This document shows positions 24,366 through 35,689 of a stretch of 64,000 bases of DNA, piece by piece. The notes beneath the pieces are model-generated. The model was given only the letters and a program-made list of their open reading frames with translations. It was not told where the DNA came from and made no database searches. Made by a program: the position numbers and the translations under genes. The stretch comes from Chloranthus sessilifolius (lineage: Eukaryota > Streptophyta > Magnoliopsida > Chloranthales > Chloranthaceae). The stretch spans positions 8,261,001-8,325,000 of the forward strand of contig CM037589.1 of NCBI GenBank assembly GCA_021018995.1, given 5' to 3'. How positions within the stretch are numbered: position 1 is the stretch's first letter; every line of letters begins with the position of its first letter.

Positions 24366-25480
24366 ATGACGATGAAGGTCTCGAATGCACGATTTGAGGT
24401 GAAGAAGTTTTCTGGGAAGAATAACTTCGCTTTGTGACAAATTAAGGTTACAGATTTCTTTGTCCAACAAGACATTGATGATGTTCTACTTGGAAAAGAG
24501 ATGGGGAAGAAGACAGAGATGTCCAATGATAAGTAGAACTCTATTGATAAGAGAGCCGTAAGCACTATCCGATTGTGCTTGTCCGATGAAATTCTGTATA
24601 ATATTTTCCATGAAAAAATGATCGTGAATTTGTGAAAGAAGATAGAATCTCTCTATATGAAAAAATCGTTGTCCAACAGACTTTTCATAAAGAAGCAACT
24701 CTACACCCCTCGTATTCAGGCTAGTACGCGTATTCATGATTATTTGAATTCGTTTAATAAAATAGTTAGTGAACTATTGAGCATTGAGGTGAAACTTGAA
24801 GAAGAAGATTTCACACTCTTCTTACTCACCTCATTACCTGTATCTTATGAGCACCGTGTTATCATATTAATTTATAATAAAGATACTATTATTGTCGAAA
24901 AAGTGACTTGCTGTGCTTCTTTCTGATGAATTGAGAAAACAGTTCAAATCTAATTCCGAAGGAATTAGTCTCTTGAGCGAAAGGGGACGGAACCATGATT
25001 GCAAAAGAGATAAATTCAGAGGGGATAATAAATCAACGAGAGAAAATAGCAGGTTCAAATCTAGGGGTGACAAAAATGATATTATATGTTGCTTCTATAA
25101 GCAATCTGGACATATTCGTAAATATTACAAGCTGAGATTGAATAATAATAAGGGTGATGAAGGGACTTCACAACATGCTAATGTTGTTAAGTCAGATTCC
25201 GATGAAGACCTATTATGTGTATTGTTACGCTCCAGTCAGTTTGATGATAGATGGATCCTAGATTTAGGGGCATCATATCACATATGTCCATACAGGGATT
25301 GGTTTGACCAGTACAAGGCAGCCAATGGTGGGACGATTTTGATGGGGAATGACAGTGTATGTGAAGCAGTGGGTATCGATTCTATCAAAATTAAAATATT
25401 TGATAGTTGTGTTCGCACTCTTACTGAGGTTAAGCACGTGCCTGATTTGAAAAAAAAAATTGATCTCATTGGGGGCATTG
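24366..25480 (+). pseudogene. Copia element 1 gag and protease, broken
   Basis: Gag opens MTMKVSNARFEVKKFSGKNN; a stop follows at once (NFAL*). The UBN2-type gag segment continues through IRLCLSDEILYNIFHE and RIHDYLNSFNKIVSELLSIE. The zinc knuckle is degraded: CCFYKQSGHIRKYYKLR has lost Cys residues of CX2CX4HX4C. The protease follows with WILDLGASYHICPYRDWF, in which Asp-x-Gly-Ala is kept. Several stops and frameshifts interrupt it. Confidence 0.8.
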
Positions 25481-26730
25481 GATGAGAAAGGATGTCGAGT
25501 TATCCTAGAATCCGTAAAACTAAAAGTTGAATGTGGTGTTATGACCTTGATAAAAGATGAAAAGATGGGGAATATATATACTTTAGTAGATAACACAATC
25601 AACGACAATGGCGTTGCAGCCATAAAAGATTTCAATGATCTTTCAGATTTGTGGTACAAGAGGCTTGGTCACATGAGTGAACGTGGGCTAACAGAACTCA
25701 TAAAGAACAAGACGATTTCTGAAATTCAAACTTGTAAGCTAAATTTTTGTGAAGATAGTATCTTCAGAAAGTATAAGAAAGTCAGTTTCTCCACTGAAAA
25801 ATATACTTCTGATTGATTATATACATTCTGATGTATGGGGACTGGCTAAAATCACTTCAGTAGGTGAAGCCAACTGCTTTGTGTCATTCATAGATGACTA
25901 CTTCATAGATGACTACTTCATAAAAGTTTAGGTGTATCTGATAAAAAATAAGTCGGATGTGTTTCAAAAATTTAGGCAATGACAGAGTATGATTGAAAAG
26001 CAAACAGACAGAAAGGTGAAGATTCTCAGATCAGATAATAATAGGGAATACTTATCATCAGAGTTCAAAGCTTATTGTGAAAATCAAGGGATTGTTAGGC
26101 ACTTAACAGTTCCTGAAAATCTCCAGTAAATTAGTATAGCAGAGATGATGAATAGAATACTATTAAAAAAAGTACGGTGTATGTTGAACCATTTCGGCTT
26201 GAATCGTGAGTTCTGGGCAGAGACAGTGAACACGACATGCTACTTGATCAATCGGTCACCTTCAGCGGCATTGAACTCGAAAACTACAGATGAGGTTTGG
26301 TATGGAAGATAAGGGAGTTACTCTCACTTGAGGGTGTTTGGATGTGCGGCTTATGCATTACTTCAGGGAAGTGAACGATCCAGGTTGGATCCAAAATCTA
26401 AAAAGTGTGTCTTAATTGACTATGGCGAAAGATTCAAAGGTTATCATTTGTGGGATACACAATCTCACAAATTGATAATTGAAAAAGACGTTACTTTCAA
26501 CGAAGATGAGTTTTTGATAAAAAAAGGCGGAAGACAAACCTCAGTCATCTGATGAACCTTAGGTACAAGTTGATGTTGAAAGGCATGAGCAAGATGAAAA
26601 AAATAATGAAGACTTTGAGATAAAACATGATGACACAATTTCTCAAGACTTGTAATCCTAGGTACTGGTTCAAATTATCTTGAAAAGTTAGAGAGGATAA
26701 AGAAACGTCCTGAAAATTTGAAGGATATAG
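25481..26730 (+). pseudogene. Copia element 1 integrase, broken
   Basis: The pre-integrase zinc region is LWYKRLGHMSERGLTELIKN. The core holds DVWG (first catalytic Asp), RSDNNREY (second Asp) and, in IAEMMNR, the catalytic Glu. A 15-bp direct repeat near 25,895-25,925 duplicates FIDDY. FWAETVNTTCYLINRSPS and LRVFGCAAYALLQGSERSRL complete the typical Copia C-terminal part. Multiple stops. Confidence 0.8.
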
Positions 26731-26859
26731 TTCCTTTAACACTTGTACTTATCACAAAGAATGGGGAACCAAGCACAGTTTTAGAAGCTCGGGTAGATAC
26801 AGATGCAGTAAAGTAACAGTTAGCTATGGGAGAAGAATGAAAGTCACTTTTGAAGAATG

Positions 26860-28320
26860 TGACTTAGGATCTCATGGAACTTTCTAAAGGGAGGAGAGTC
26901 ATCGGTTGTAAATGGGTCTTTCGAAAGAAATAAGGTGATGAGAGTGAAATTTCGAAGTTTAAAGCAAGGCTAGTTGCAAAGGAGTTTTCTCATAAATAGG
27001 GTATCGATTGTAATGAGATATTTTCTCCAATTGCGAAGTACACTTCAATTTGCACGTTGTTGGCAATTGTTGTTCAGAAAGATCTTGAACTAGAACAGAT
27101 AAATGTGAAAATAACTTTTCTCCATGGAGATCATAAGGAAGAAACTTATATCAGACGGCTAAAAGGATTTGAAGCACAAGGATCAGAATTACTCGTTTGC
27201 AGATTAAACAAATCCTTGCATGGTCTCAATCAGGCACCTAGGCAGTGATACATGAAGTTTGATTCATATATACTGGGCATAGGTTATCACAAAGGGACAA
27301 TATGGGTATTGTGTCTACTGAAAAGAGTATGGTAAAGGGAAGAAAATCTTTCTAATTATCTATATAGATAATATGCTGATAACAGCAAGAAACAATATTG
27401 AAATCAACAAGTTGAAGCAATCATTGAGCCAGAAGTTTGAGATGAAAGATCTTGATTTCGCAAATAAGATCCTAGGTATGGAAATTACAAGGGATCGTGA
27501 AAAGAAGAGGCTTTGGCTAACTCAAAGTACCTTCATCCAAAAGCTCATTGAGAAGTATAACATGAGTAATGCCAAGCCTGTATCAACTCCTCTAGTGGAA
27601 CATTTTAAACCCACAAAGAAGATGAGTTCGTCCACACATAAAGGAAGGAAATACATGAAAAATATTTCGTATGTAAATGCCATTAGGAGTTTGATATATG
27701 TCATAGTAAGTACACGTTCAGATTTAGCACAGGCCTTGAGTGTGGTTTGCAAGTATATGTCGAATCCGGGTAAGGAATATTGGCTTGTAGTGAAATGGAT
27801 ATTGAGATATCTGAAAGGTACAACTGAACATGATTTGATGTTTGAAGGTGGAGATACAAGCAAATTGGATCTCTACGGGTACGTCGATTTCGACTATGCT
27901 GGTGATCTTGATAGAAGAAGGTCTACCACGGGGTACGTGTTCATTTTGACAGGTGGAGCAATCAGTTGAAAGTTTATAGTCTAAGGGATAGTTGCATTGT
28001 TAACTATATAGGCCGAGTATATAGCGGTTACAGAAGTGGCTAAGAAAGCTTCATGGCTTAAAGGTTTGGTTAGTGAATTTGGTGAGGTTGATGAGGGCAC
28101 CGATATCTTCTGTGATAGTAAGAGTGTCATTCACCTAGCAAAGAATCAGGTCTTTCATGCTAGAACAAATCATATAGATATTCGGTATCATTTTATCAGA
28201 GATATTATAGAAGATGAAGAAATTTGGTTGAGAAAATCGATAAGAAAGAAAACGCAGCGGATATGTTGATCAAACCAATTACACAGAATAAGTTTAGGCA
28301 TTACCTATATTTGATCAATA
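26860..28320 (+). pseudogene. Copia element 1 reverse transcriptase and RNase H, broken
   Basis: The RT reads VIGCKWVFRKK, FKARLVAKEFSH, LEQINVKITFLHG (family VKTAFLHG) and LVCRLNKSLHGLNQAPRQ followed by a stop. The catalytic YVDD has become YIDN near 27,360. RNase H follows (FDYAGDLDRRRSTTGYVF, then AEYIAVTEVAKKASWLKGL, FCDSKSVIHLAKN, HIDIRYHFIRD). The loss of the catalytic Asp and several stops make it inactive. Confidence 0.85.
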
Positions 28321-28386
28321 TTTTTCGAAGATGTTAATGCTCGTTGAGGCGGTAACGTAGTTGGGGATGAAACCTTGGTGGAGATT

Positions 28387-28580
28387 TGTTAAATAAAGTT
28401 TAATCCCAATCACAGGTATCAATCGATTGAGTTTAGGAAATCAATCGCTTGACGTCTGGGCGGATTCAGATCCGTATATTTAAATATTTAACTATTTTGA
28501 AAGATTGCTTTAGCCAAATTTTTTCCTAATATGGTTTGGAGCTTATTAGGAGAAATGTTTTGAATACTTGACAAATTTAA
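28387..28580 (+). repeat. Truncated 3' LTR of Copia element 1
   Basis: Matches the first 190 or so bases of the 5' LTR, up to GAATACTTGACAAATTTA, then homology stops. Confidence 0.75.
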
Positions 28581-29691
28581 AACCTTGGAGGAGGAGTTAC
28601 ATTGGGTGAAACAAAGAGAATAAATCACGATTCCCTATTATAATAGAGAATTGTGATTGACTGTACGGGGCTCTATTAATTGAATACCATTACACTTACA
28701 GTCATTTATATCCTACTATAGTAGTCGCTTATCCTTTGTCTACATAAATTTAGTCCTCCAAATAACACAATCTTTTTCTTAAAATTACCCCTCCTTACAC
28801 GTATTCCGACAAATTCCAAAAATCTCTTCTCAGAAAATGACGGCCAAAGCTATTCTCTTGCTCATGTACATCTCACGTCCATCCTATTAGTATCATATAA
28901 GAGACAAACGAATACAATTTGAAGGTAGCTATGGCCTATGGGTGCAATGGGCAATGGTGGCTTCAATGGGCTGAACCTGATTTGGTGTTCAACTAGTTGG
29001 ATGGAATAAAATTTTAACTGGTTAGACTGACAAATCACAGGTGCTATTTCGTAAAAAGAACACTCGGGTACCTTTCTATTCTAGCCCACATGTTCTCTAA
29101 ACGGCTCACGTCTTAGACCCCTTTAAAGCCATTGTTTGCCTCAAATCGGAGGATATAGATCTTTTTTATCCCACATCTTCAACTCAAGAGATCTTGAGAT
29201 CATATAATACCAATCGGACGGCCATTCTTTAATTCATGTATAACAGATCCCCAAAATATGACCCTTGAATTATATGACACATATCATCCTCAAATGTGAA
29301 ATTAGAGCCATTTTTTTTTATGAATTTGTGATATATGGAATAAAAAATAGACCTTTTCATAGTTGAGCCATGAGAAGGTCATATTTTGTAGAATATCGGG
29401 GTGAAAATGATCTCCATCATCTTATCCGAATTAATCAAGGGTTGTATTCAAGGGTCTCAAGGGTTGTATTCAAGGGTCTGAGACGTGGGCGCTTTCAAAG
29501 AAGTTGTGGGCGCGAAGTTGTGGGCGCGAAGAGAGGTGCTCAAAAACTCTAACAACTGCCTCTGATAAGAATCTGGATAAGGTTGGCAGCCCGTTTACAT
29601 CGCCCGCCAACAGTAGTCCGTTTTCACGGTCGCAATGCGTAAGCAGCAGAGATAGTTGCTCTCCGGGCTAAAAAATAGCGGCGGCGGTAGC
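28581..29691. other. Intergenic, 5' flank of the DUF1365 gene
   Basis: No coding region is supported. There is an imperfect hairpin near 28,622-28,659 (AATCACGATTCCCTATTA and its near-inverse). A 22-bp tandem duplication (GGGTTGTATTCAAGGGTCT) lies at 29,440-29,480, and GTTGTGGGCGCGAA occurs twice at 29,503-29,530. The last 150 bp are GC-richer and probably hold the DUF1365 promoter and leader. Confidence 0.4.
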
Positions 29692-30017
29692 ATGGAGGCA
29701 TTTTATCTACTCTGCTCCATCACCTCAGCAGTCGTCGCCTCCTCTGTTCTCTCTCTCCTTCTCGGATTCTACTATCTTCTTTCACTAGTTTCTCGCTCCG
29801 TTTCTTCGACACCGAAATGGGAATCAGAGGCCGTTATCCTCTACGAAGGGCGAGTTTGGCACGAGCGAAGGCGGCCCGTATCCCACGCGTTCGATTACAC
29901 CGTTCGGTACGCACTGGTCGATCTCGACCGTGCCATCGATTCTCTGCCCCGTTCATTCTTCAGTAGTCACGCGTCTGCGCAGGGAGCTCGCAGCGTCGCC
30001 GGCACAACCGGTCCAGT
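29692..30017 (+). CDS. DUF1365 family protein, first exon only
   Basis: 108 complete codons. It begins MEAFYLLCSITSAVVASSVL, a hydrophobic N-terminal segment (residues 4-38) that is probably a membrane anchor or signal. The opening of the DUF1365 domain follows: AVILYEGRVWHERRRPVSHA, then FDYTVRYALVDLDRAIDSLP, and finally SVAGTTGPV. The upstream Met at 29,656 is in frame, but 29,692 fits the family start. The exon ends just before GTGTAATTTC; the donor is either GTGTAA (exon end 30,015) or GTAATT (30,017). No further exon is visible before the transposon block. The biochemical role of the family is unknown; bacterial relatives often neighbour cyclopropane-fatty-acid synthase genes. It may be a gene with a very long intron 1, or a severed fragment. 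Confidence 0.8.
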
Positions 30018-30020
30018 GTA

Positions 30021-30065
<45 letters not shown>

Positions 30066-31518
30066 CAACTTTTATTCAGATTCTAACTTGCGCCTTTTGT
30101 GGGACGGGTAACATTTTTTTTTTTTGTATTTTTTTGTGTGTGCGTCTATTGTTATCCAGTGAAAACGGAAGAACAACCTCCCGGTAAATGTTCCCTTTTT
30201 TTTTTTTTTTCGTGACCACAATTTTCGTTTTGTTTGTAAAATTTCCTTCCTTTGTAGATTTTCATTGTGATTTTATTTTAGTTTATTATTATTATTTTTT
30301 GTGAGTTCTGATGTTACCTAATTATAACAAATTTCACGCAGTTGGATGAATTTGGGTGAAATAAGTAAGTCTCAAACTTGAAAATTTTGTAAATTTTGGC
30401 TAGTGGGCGGAATGAGGATAGGGCCGGCAATCATACCACCAAATCGGAAAAGTGTGTTATCTTTACTCTTCAGATAACACTCACCCTTAGGCCATGGATT
30501 GATCCCTTGTATCGGCGAGTGAAAGTAAACAGTGGTTCGAGTGAAAACCTGCCTGCCTGGGGTGGGGGTCAGAGGAAATAACCCCATAATGAGTGTTAGG
30601 GTGCGTGTTGGAATAAAGATTTGGATTTGGGAAGGTATTTGAAATTCAGGCGATTCAAATCTAGAATTTCAAATATTTAGATTATAAATCTCCTGTTTGA
30701 ATGTTTAAACAATGTATTTGGATTTGGCACGAGGATTTGTAAATACTTTGTTTGACTAGTTGAAAAAGATAGAGTTGAATTTACAAATCTCTTTGAGTTC
30801 TTTCGTCAAACATCTCCAATGCATCCACGAATACTTACCATAGTAAATCAAATTTTATATCTACTAGAAAAGTTAGGGGGACAGTAAAGTCCAAATTTTG
30901 CATATAGTTTGATGTTAAGTAAACTCATATGTAACTAAGCTTTTCTTCTTCAAGATTTCCACTTCTATATGATCACACTTTCACATTAACCATCCATCAA
31001 TCTTCATTCCATATTCTTGATTCTATTAGTGTTGAACATCAATTGAATCTAAAAAATTAAAACACAAATTTTGATCTAGCATTCTCTAGTGCATTTTGAC
31101 TTAATGAAATCAAATGTCATGTTGAAACGAACATGAAAACTCATAAATTACCTTGCACCGTTCATCAACAAATCCAGAAACTGCAATTTTACATTCTTAT
31201 TTGGCACCATTATGATCTAGTCAAGAAATGTCCGAGTCTATTTAAAATTGTGCAAAAAGAAAATCAAAAGAAACAACAACAAAAAATCCTACAATCCGAC
31301 CTGTAAGAACAGCGTAGCAGTTTCGGACCGATGGCGATTTTGAGGAAGGAGGAGATCGTGCTCTGTTACTCCTCTCGGCATTAAAACACTCTTCATAGAT
31401 TTTCTTTGGAGATTAGGAAGCTTAGAGGAAAGAGAGAATCAATAATATATGAATATGACAGCTAAGAGGAGAAGCAAATTCGAGGTATTTAAAAAAGAAC
31501 GAGTTTTGCTAATTAAGG
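30018..31518. other. Start of DUF1365 intron 1 or gene remnant, no exon seen
   Basis: Opens with a (CT)n run (about 30,024-30,063) and T-rich stretches typical of plant introns. No segment with DUF1365 similarity (the expected next block is a LLTIP-type motif) was found. 30,840-31,440 is AT-rich without recognisable content. Confidence 0.5.
30024..30063 (+). repeat. (CT)n microsatellite beside the splice donor
   Basis: About 20 CT units starting within ten bases of the predicted DUF1365 exon 1 donor. Confidence 0.95.
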
Positions 31519-31700
31519 TGTTGAGAGATTTAAAAAGGGGTTGCAGAGATTGGAGAGAAATTGAAATCCAACCCAGAAGGCTATGGTTTGCACCCCCCCC
31601 CCCCCCCCCCCCCCCACACACACACACCCTATAGAAGCTATAGCAATTAGGGTTTTGATGATAATTTTCATTCCCTTACTTTCTGTGCTAGGGATAGCTG

Positions 31701-31756
<56 letters not shown>

Positions 31757-31837
31757 TCCATTACAAAAGGTGCTGAAGTGTAAAGAGAAAAGAGAAAAAT
31801 ATCCTAAGGCTAAGTTACAGTGTAAAACATGAGTACA
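31519..31837 (-). repeat. Candidate 3' LTR of Copia element 2
   Basis: On the minus strand it runs from TGTACTCATGTTTTACACTG, after a purine-rich AAGGAGCG tract, to CTCTCAACA. About 319 bp, including the poly-C and (TA)n(GA)n runs. There is no second LTR in the window to confirm it. Confidence 0.5.
31591..31757. repeat. Poly-C/(CA)n and (TA)n(GA)n microsatellites
   Basis: A run of about 24 C with CACACA at 31,591-31,627, and TA followed by GA repeats at 31,698-31,757. They give the spurious Gly-rich and Ile-Tyr peptides in this area. Confidence 0.95.
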
Positions 31838-31859
31838 CTAATACGCTCCTTCAAGTTGA

Positions 31860-32678
31860 TGGGTGCGCACGAACCATTAACTTGGATTGTAAATAGGCGA
31901 AGTGCTGAGATGAAAGTGGTTTGGTGAAGATGTCGCCGACCTAATCAACGGTGCTGACGTGGGGGACTTCAAGGGCCTTATTCACAACTTTTTCCCGAAT
32001 GAAGTGGTAATCAACTTCGATGTGCTTTGTGCAGGCATGAAAAAGGGAGATAGCAGAAATGTTGTCACACCAGAGGTTGGGTGGTGTGCGAATCGGAACT
32101 TTGAGATCACGGAGAAGCATGACAAGCCATGAGATGCCAGCTGCAGTGTGAGCCATGGAGCGGTACTTGGCTTCTGTTGAGGATCGAGCGACGGTACTTT
32201 GTTTCTTCGCACACCATGAAACTAAGTTGCTGCCAATGAACATGCAGAATCCGGTGGTGGAGCAGCGGTCCGTGCAGTCACCGGTCCAATCAGCATCGGA
32301 ATAGGCAGTCAAAAGAAGTGGCCCATTAGAGAACTGTAGGCCATGAGAGAGAGTGCCTTTTACAAATCTAAGGATCCATTTTACAGCAGTGAAATGATGG
32401 TTCTTTGGGGTGTGCATATACTGGAAAACGAAATTGACGGCGTAAGAGAGGTCAGGGCGGGTGATGGTAAGGTACTGTAGGGCGCCAACGAGGCTGCGAT
32501 AAAGGGTGGGGTCATGAAAATCACCTAAGTCTTGGGCGGTGAGGTGGGAGGGTTTGGTGGGACAGGGTGTTAGAGTTTTGAGAAGTATGGGAGGGTGTGG
32601 AGCCAGGAGAACTATGGGGAGGCATTTGAGAGGATGGTGATGGGTGTGGGAAAACGGTAGGTAATGGGACAGATTCAA
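31860..32678 (-). pseudogene. Copia element 2 RNase H domain
   Basis: Reads DPTLYRSLVGALQYLTITRP, DLSYAVNFVFQYMHTP, AVKWILRFVKGTLSHGLQF, YSDADWTGDCTDRCSTTGF, ARSSTEAKYRSMAHTAAGIS and HIEVDYHFIREKVV. The catalytic-type Asp and Glu residues are present. A TAG (31,939-31,941) replaces the Gln expected in the VDQVGDIFTKPL motif, ending the frame early; GDIFTKPLSSQHF lies beyond it. The sequence just upstream is integrase linker, not reverse transcriptase. Confidence 0.88.
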
Positions 32679-34125
32679 GAAAAGTTGGTGGGGGTGATTG
32701 TGGACGGTTGATCGATGAGTAGGTGGGTGGTCTATTGGAAGTTAGGGGTTGGTAGTGAGGTTGACAGGGAGGCGGAATGGCAGAAGGCACAACAGTAGAT
32801 GGGTTACATGAGTTGGGTAATGGAGAGGAGGTGGCAAAATGAAAATCGGTCTCGACAAATTTCATGTGTTGAGAGGTGTATAGTTTGCCAGTGGATGGAT
32901 GGAGGCAGAGATAGCCCTTGGGGGGGGAGGCATAGCCCATGAAGATGCACGGAAGGGAGCGAGGCTGGAGCTTATGCTTGGTGTAAGGCTGATCCAAGGA
33001 TAGCAGCGGCATCCAAAGGATTTAAGAAGGAAATAATCAGGTTGGCAGTGGAAAAGCATTTCATAAGGAAATTTGTGATGTAACGTGGGAGTGGGAAGGC
33101 GATTTATTAGATGGGTAGCAGTGAATAAGGCGTGCAACCAATAGCATGAGGGTGTGGAGGATTGATGAAGAAGGGTGAGGGTAGTTTCAAGTAGGTGAAG
33201 GTGTTTGCGCTCGGCTACGCCTTTTTGTTCGGGTGTGTAGGGGCAAGTGAGTTGATGAAGGATGCCGGAGCTGTTTGAAAATGCTTTTTAATGTGTTATT
33301 GACAAATTCGCCACCGCCATCGCTGCGAAAAATTTAATGCGACTGGAAAACAGATTTTCAACAAGGTTTTTAAAGTGCATGAAAACAAAGGCTACATCAG
33401 ATTTTAATTTGAGAGGGTACACCCAAGAAAATCGGGAAATAATCATCAACAAACAAAACGTAATAGACCACGAGCGGTTGGTAAGGGGGAAGGTCCCCAA
33501 ACGTCAACATGAATTAGCTCCAAAGGATGATTTACATTACTAACAAAAATAGTAAATGGTAATTTGTGACATTTGTTCACATTACAAGATGCACATAACT
33601 GAGGACTTACATTGTTTGCAAAATTAAGAGACTTAGCTAGACTATTAAAGATAGAAGAAGAGGGATGACCTAAACGATTGTGCCACACATCGGCAGAGCA
33701 ACGAGCAGATGAAGGCTGATTGCAAGAGGTGGAGAGCGGATAGAGGCCATGCCTATTGTGCCCCTGACAAAGTATCCTCTTCGTGAGTTTCTCCTGTATG
33801 AGGAAGCCATTGGAATCAAAAGATAAAACACAGTTATTGTCATGGGCTAATTTGTGAACTGAAAGAAGATTAGATGAAAGATGAGGAACATGAAAATTTT
33901 CATTAAGATGAAAGGATTTAGTGGGTGTAGGAAGCAAACTAGTGCAGGTGTGATGAATGGGTAAGGATTTACCATTTCCAACCGTCACTTGTCAGGGCCA
34001 TTATAACGATGATGGAGCAAGAGATTGCTGAGATCGTTGGTCATATGGTTGCTGGCGTCGGAGTCGATGTACCATTGAGAATCAGGAGGTAGGGGATTGG
34101 TGGCAACCATGGCTTGAGAAGAAAA
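32520..34125 (-). pseudogene. Copia element 2 protease and integrase, broken
   Basis: The protease site reads WYIDSDASNHMT, so the Gly of Asp-Ser-Gly-Ala is replaced by Asp. A frameshift leads to VTVGNGKSLPIHHTCTSLLP. The integrase zinc region is VWHNRLGHPSSSIFNSLAK with CASCNVNKCHKLPF. The core has LELIHVDVWGPSP, FSWVYPLKLKSDVAFVFMHF and RSDGGGEFVNN. HALFTATHLINRLPTPTLHH and CIFMGYASPPKGYLCLHPST end the domain before a Pro/Ser-rich linker. At least four frameshifts. Confidence 0.85.
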
Positions 34126-35150
34126 CTATTGCTGATGAAGTGGAAGTAGTTGTTGGTGGTAGGGGAGGTCATTGCGGTAATAACATTCAACCGTACTGTC
34201 GTTATGACGTCCACAAATTTGGCAAGGGGGACGGATGGATGGGTGGGTTGTAATCGGAGGGAAACGAACGGCACCCACCGCGACCGCAAGGATTAAGGCC
34301 TCCGTTGCCACGATAGCGACCTCCACGACTGAAACGAGAGTTGGAGTTGTTGTTTCAACTATTGGAGTTAGTGGCTGCAGTGAAGGCTGTGGAGAGTTCT
34401 GGAGCAGTTGTCGCCGAGGACTCCATTTCAACGAGGATTTCTTTAAAGCTGAGGAGAAAGTTAAGCTCAACGATAGAGATTGGTTGTGCCCTGGTGTGAA
34501 TGGAGGTCTTGAACGAGTTGTACTCGCTCGGCACCCCTTGGAGTGTGTAGAACACAATGTCTTCATCATCGGTTGTGATGGTAGAGGCTACTAGGGCATC
34601 AGTGATTTCTTTGATTTTGGTGAGATAGGCGTCCATGGAGACAGAGCTTTTTTGAGAGTATTGAGCTCGGTTTTGAGCTTGTGGACATGGCTGTGGGAAA
34701 CTGAGGCAAAACGTTGTTCGATTGTGTGCCAGATTTCGTGAGCAGATTCACAGTGAGCAAGATGAGGAAGAATGGTAGGGGATATGGTGGCAAAGTGGCA
34801 GGTGAGAAGATGGCCATTAATGGTGTGCCAGAGGGTAACGGCTGGATCTAGGGATGCAGGGTCACTGGGATTGCTCACATCAGCAGTCGTAGAGGAGGAG
34901 AGAGTTGGGCAGGCAGTGGTGCCATCAAGGTAGCCAAAGAGGCCATTAGTGTGAAGGATGTTGTGGAGCTGGAACTTCCAAGTGTTGTAGTTGGAGGACT
35001 CAAGCCGGATGGTGATTAGATTGGTGATGTTGGATAGGAGAAAGGTGAGACTAGAAGGCGTAGAGGCACATTTGGTTGGGAGAAAGGTGGGAAGAGCTCG
35101 CTGGAGCGTTGGATCGAAGGGAGCTCTTACAAAAGAGCAACGAAGATAAT
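34126..35150 (-). pseudogene. Copia element 2 gag
   Basis: The frame runs without an obvious start through LDGTTACPTLSSSTTADVSN, LWHTINGHLLTCHFA, HEIWHTIEQRFASVSHSHVH and DEDIVFYTLQGVPSEYNSF. The zinc knuckle CQICGRHNDSTVECYYR has lost the GH pair of CX2CX4HX4C. At least two frameshifts. The N-terminus is next to the insertion point of the large element at 35,157. Confidence 0.82.
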
Positions 35151-35689
35151 GGCTTGTGTAAACAACAAATTTGCATAGAATATAAATCTAACACAAATCA
35201 ATCATAATAAATTTTTCCTCGTTAGGAGAGAGTTTTATTGAAAAAGGTGGGCTTTATACTTCGGAGTATCGCAATCGATTTCCCATTAATTACATCAAAA
35301 TTGAATACTTCTGATTAAAAGCTACTAAAGAAAAGTAAAATAATTACATCTCTGAAATAAATAAAATAAATCATAAGTCAAAGTCTTCATTAACATCTTC
35401 GTCTTCACAGTACGAGATGGACGCGCAGTATGCTCTTCATTAGAGACTCGGGCTATGTGAAATAGAGGACGTTAGATGAGAAAGACCCTTCTCCGGAAGT
35501 TAGGCTCATCCAATCGATAGACATGGTCAAATATGGGCATGAGGAGTTTGTGGATGAGTCTCATAATGAATTCTCGCTCACTTGTCTAGAAAACGAATTC
35601 AAACACTGAGTCCATTTTCTGATGTCTGGTCATCCAAATAATTAGCACTTTTGGTTATGGGGTATTTAATCACAGGTCAAATATCATCA

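Larger units (their letters stand above)
23673..28580 (+). mobile_element. Decayed Ty1/Copia retrotransposon, nearly full length
   Basis: Order is 5' LTR, initiator-Met primer site (TGGTATCAGAGTC at 24,339), gag, protease, integrase, reverse transcriptase, RNase H, purine tract (CCTTGGTGGAGATTT), truncated 3' LTR. The gag-pro-int-RT-RH order with integrase before RT defines Copia, and the text resembles the Tork/Tnt1 type. Dozens of stops and frameshifts make it inactive. The 3' LTR breaks off after about 190 bp. It lies divergently about 0.65 kb from the E1 beta start. Confidence 0.9.
31519..35156 (-). mobile_element. Decayed Ty1/Copia retrotransposon 2, RT core deleted
   Basis: Minus-strand order: gag (35,150-34,126), protease and integrase (34,125-32,520), then directly RNase H (32,678-31,860), then a candidate 3' LTR (31,837-31,519). 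The whole palm of the reverse transcriptase is missing. The 5' leader and 5' LTR are cut off by the large element starting at 35,157, so they should lie beyond the right edge of the window. Numerous frameshifts; inactive. Confidence 0.88.

Noticed and set aside
31439..31761. Gly-rich and Pro-rich small proteins
   Set aside because: They derive from the poly-C/poly-G and (TA)n tracts in the Copia LTR region.
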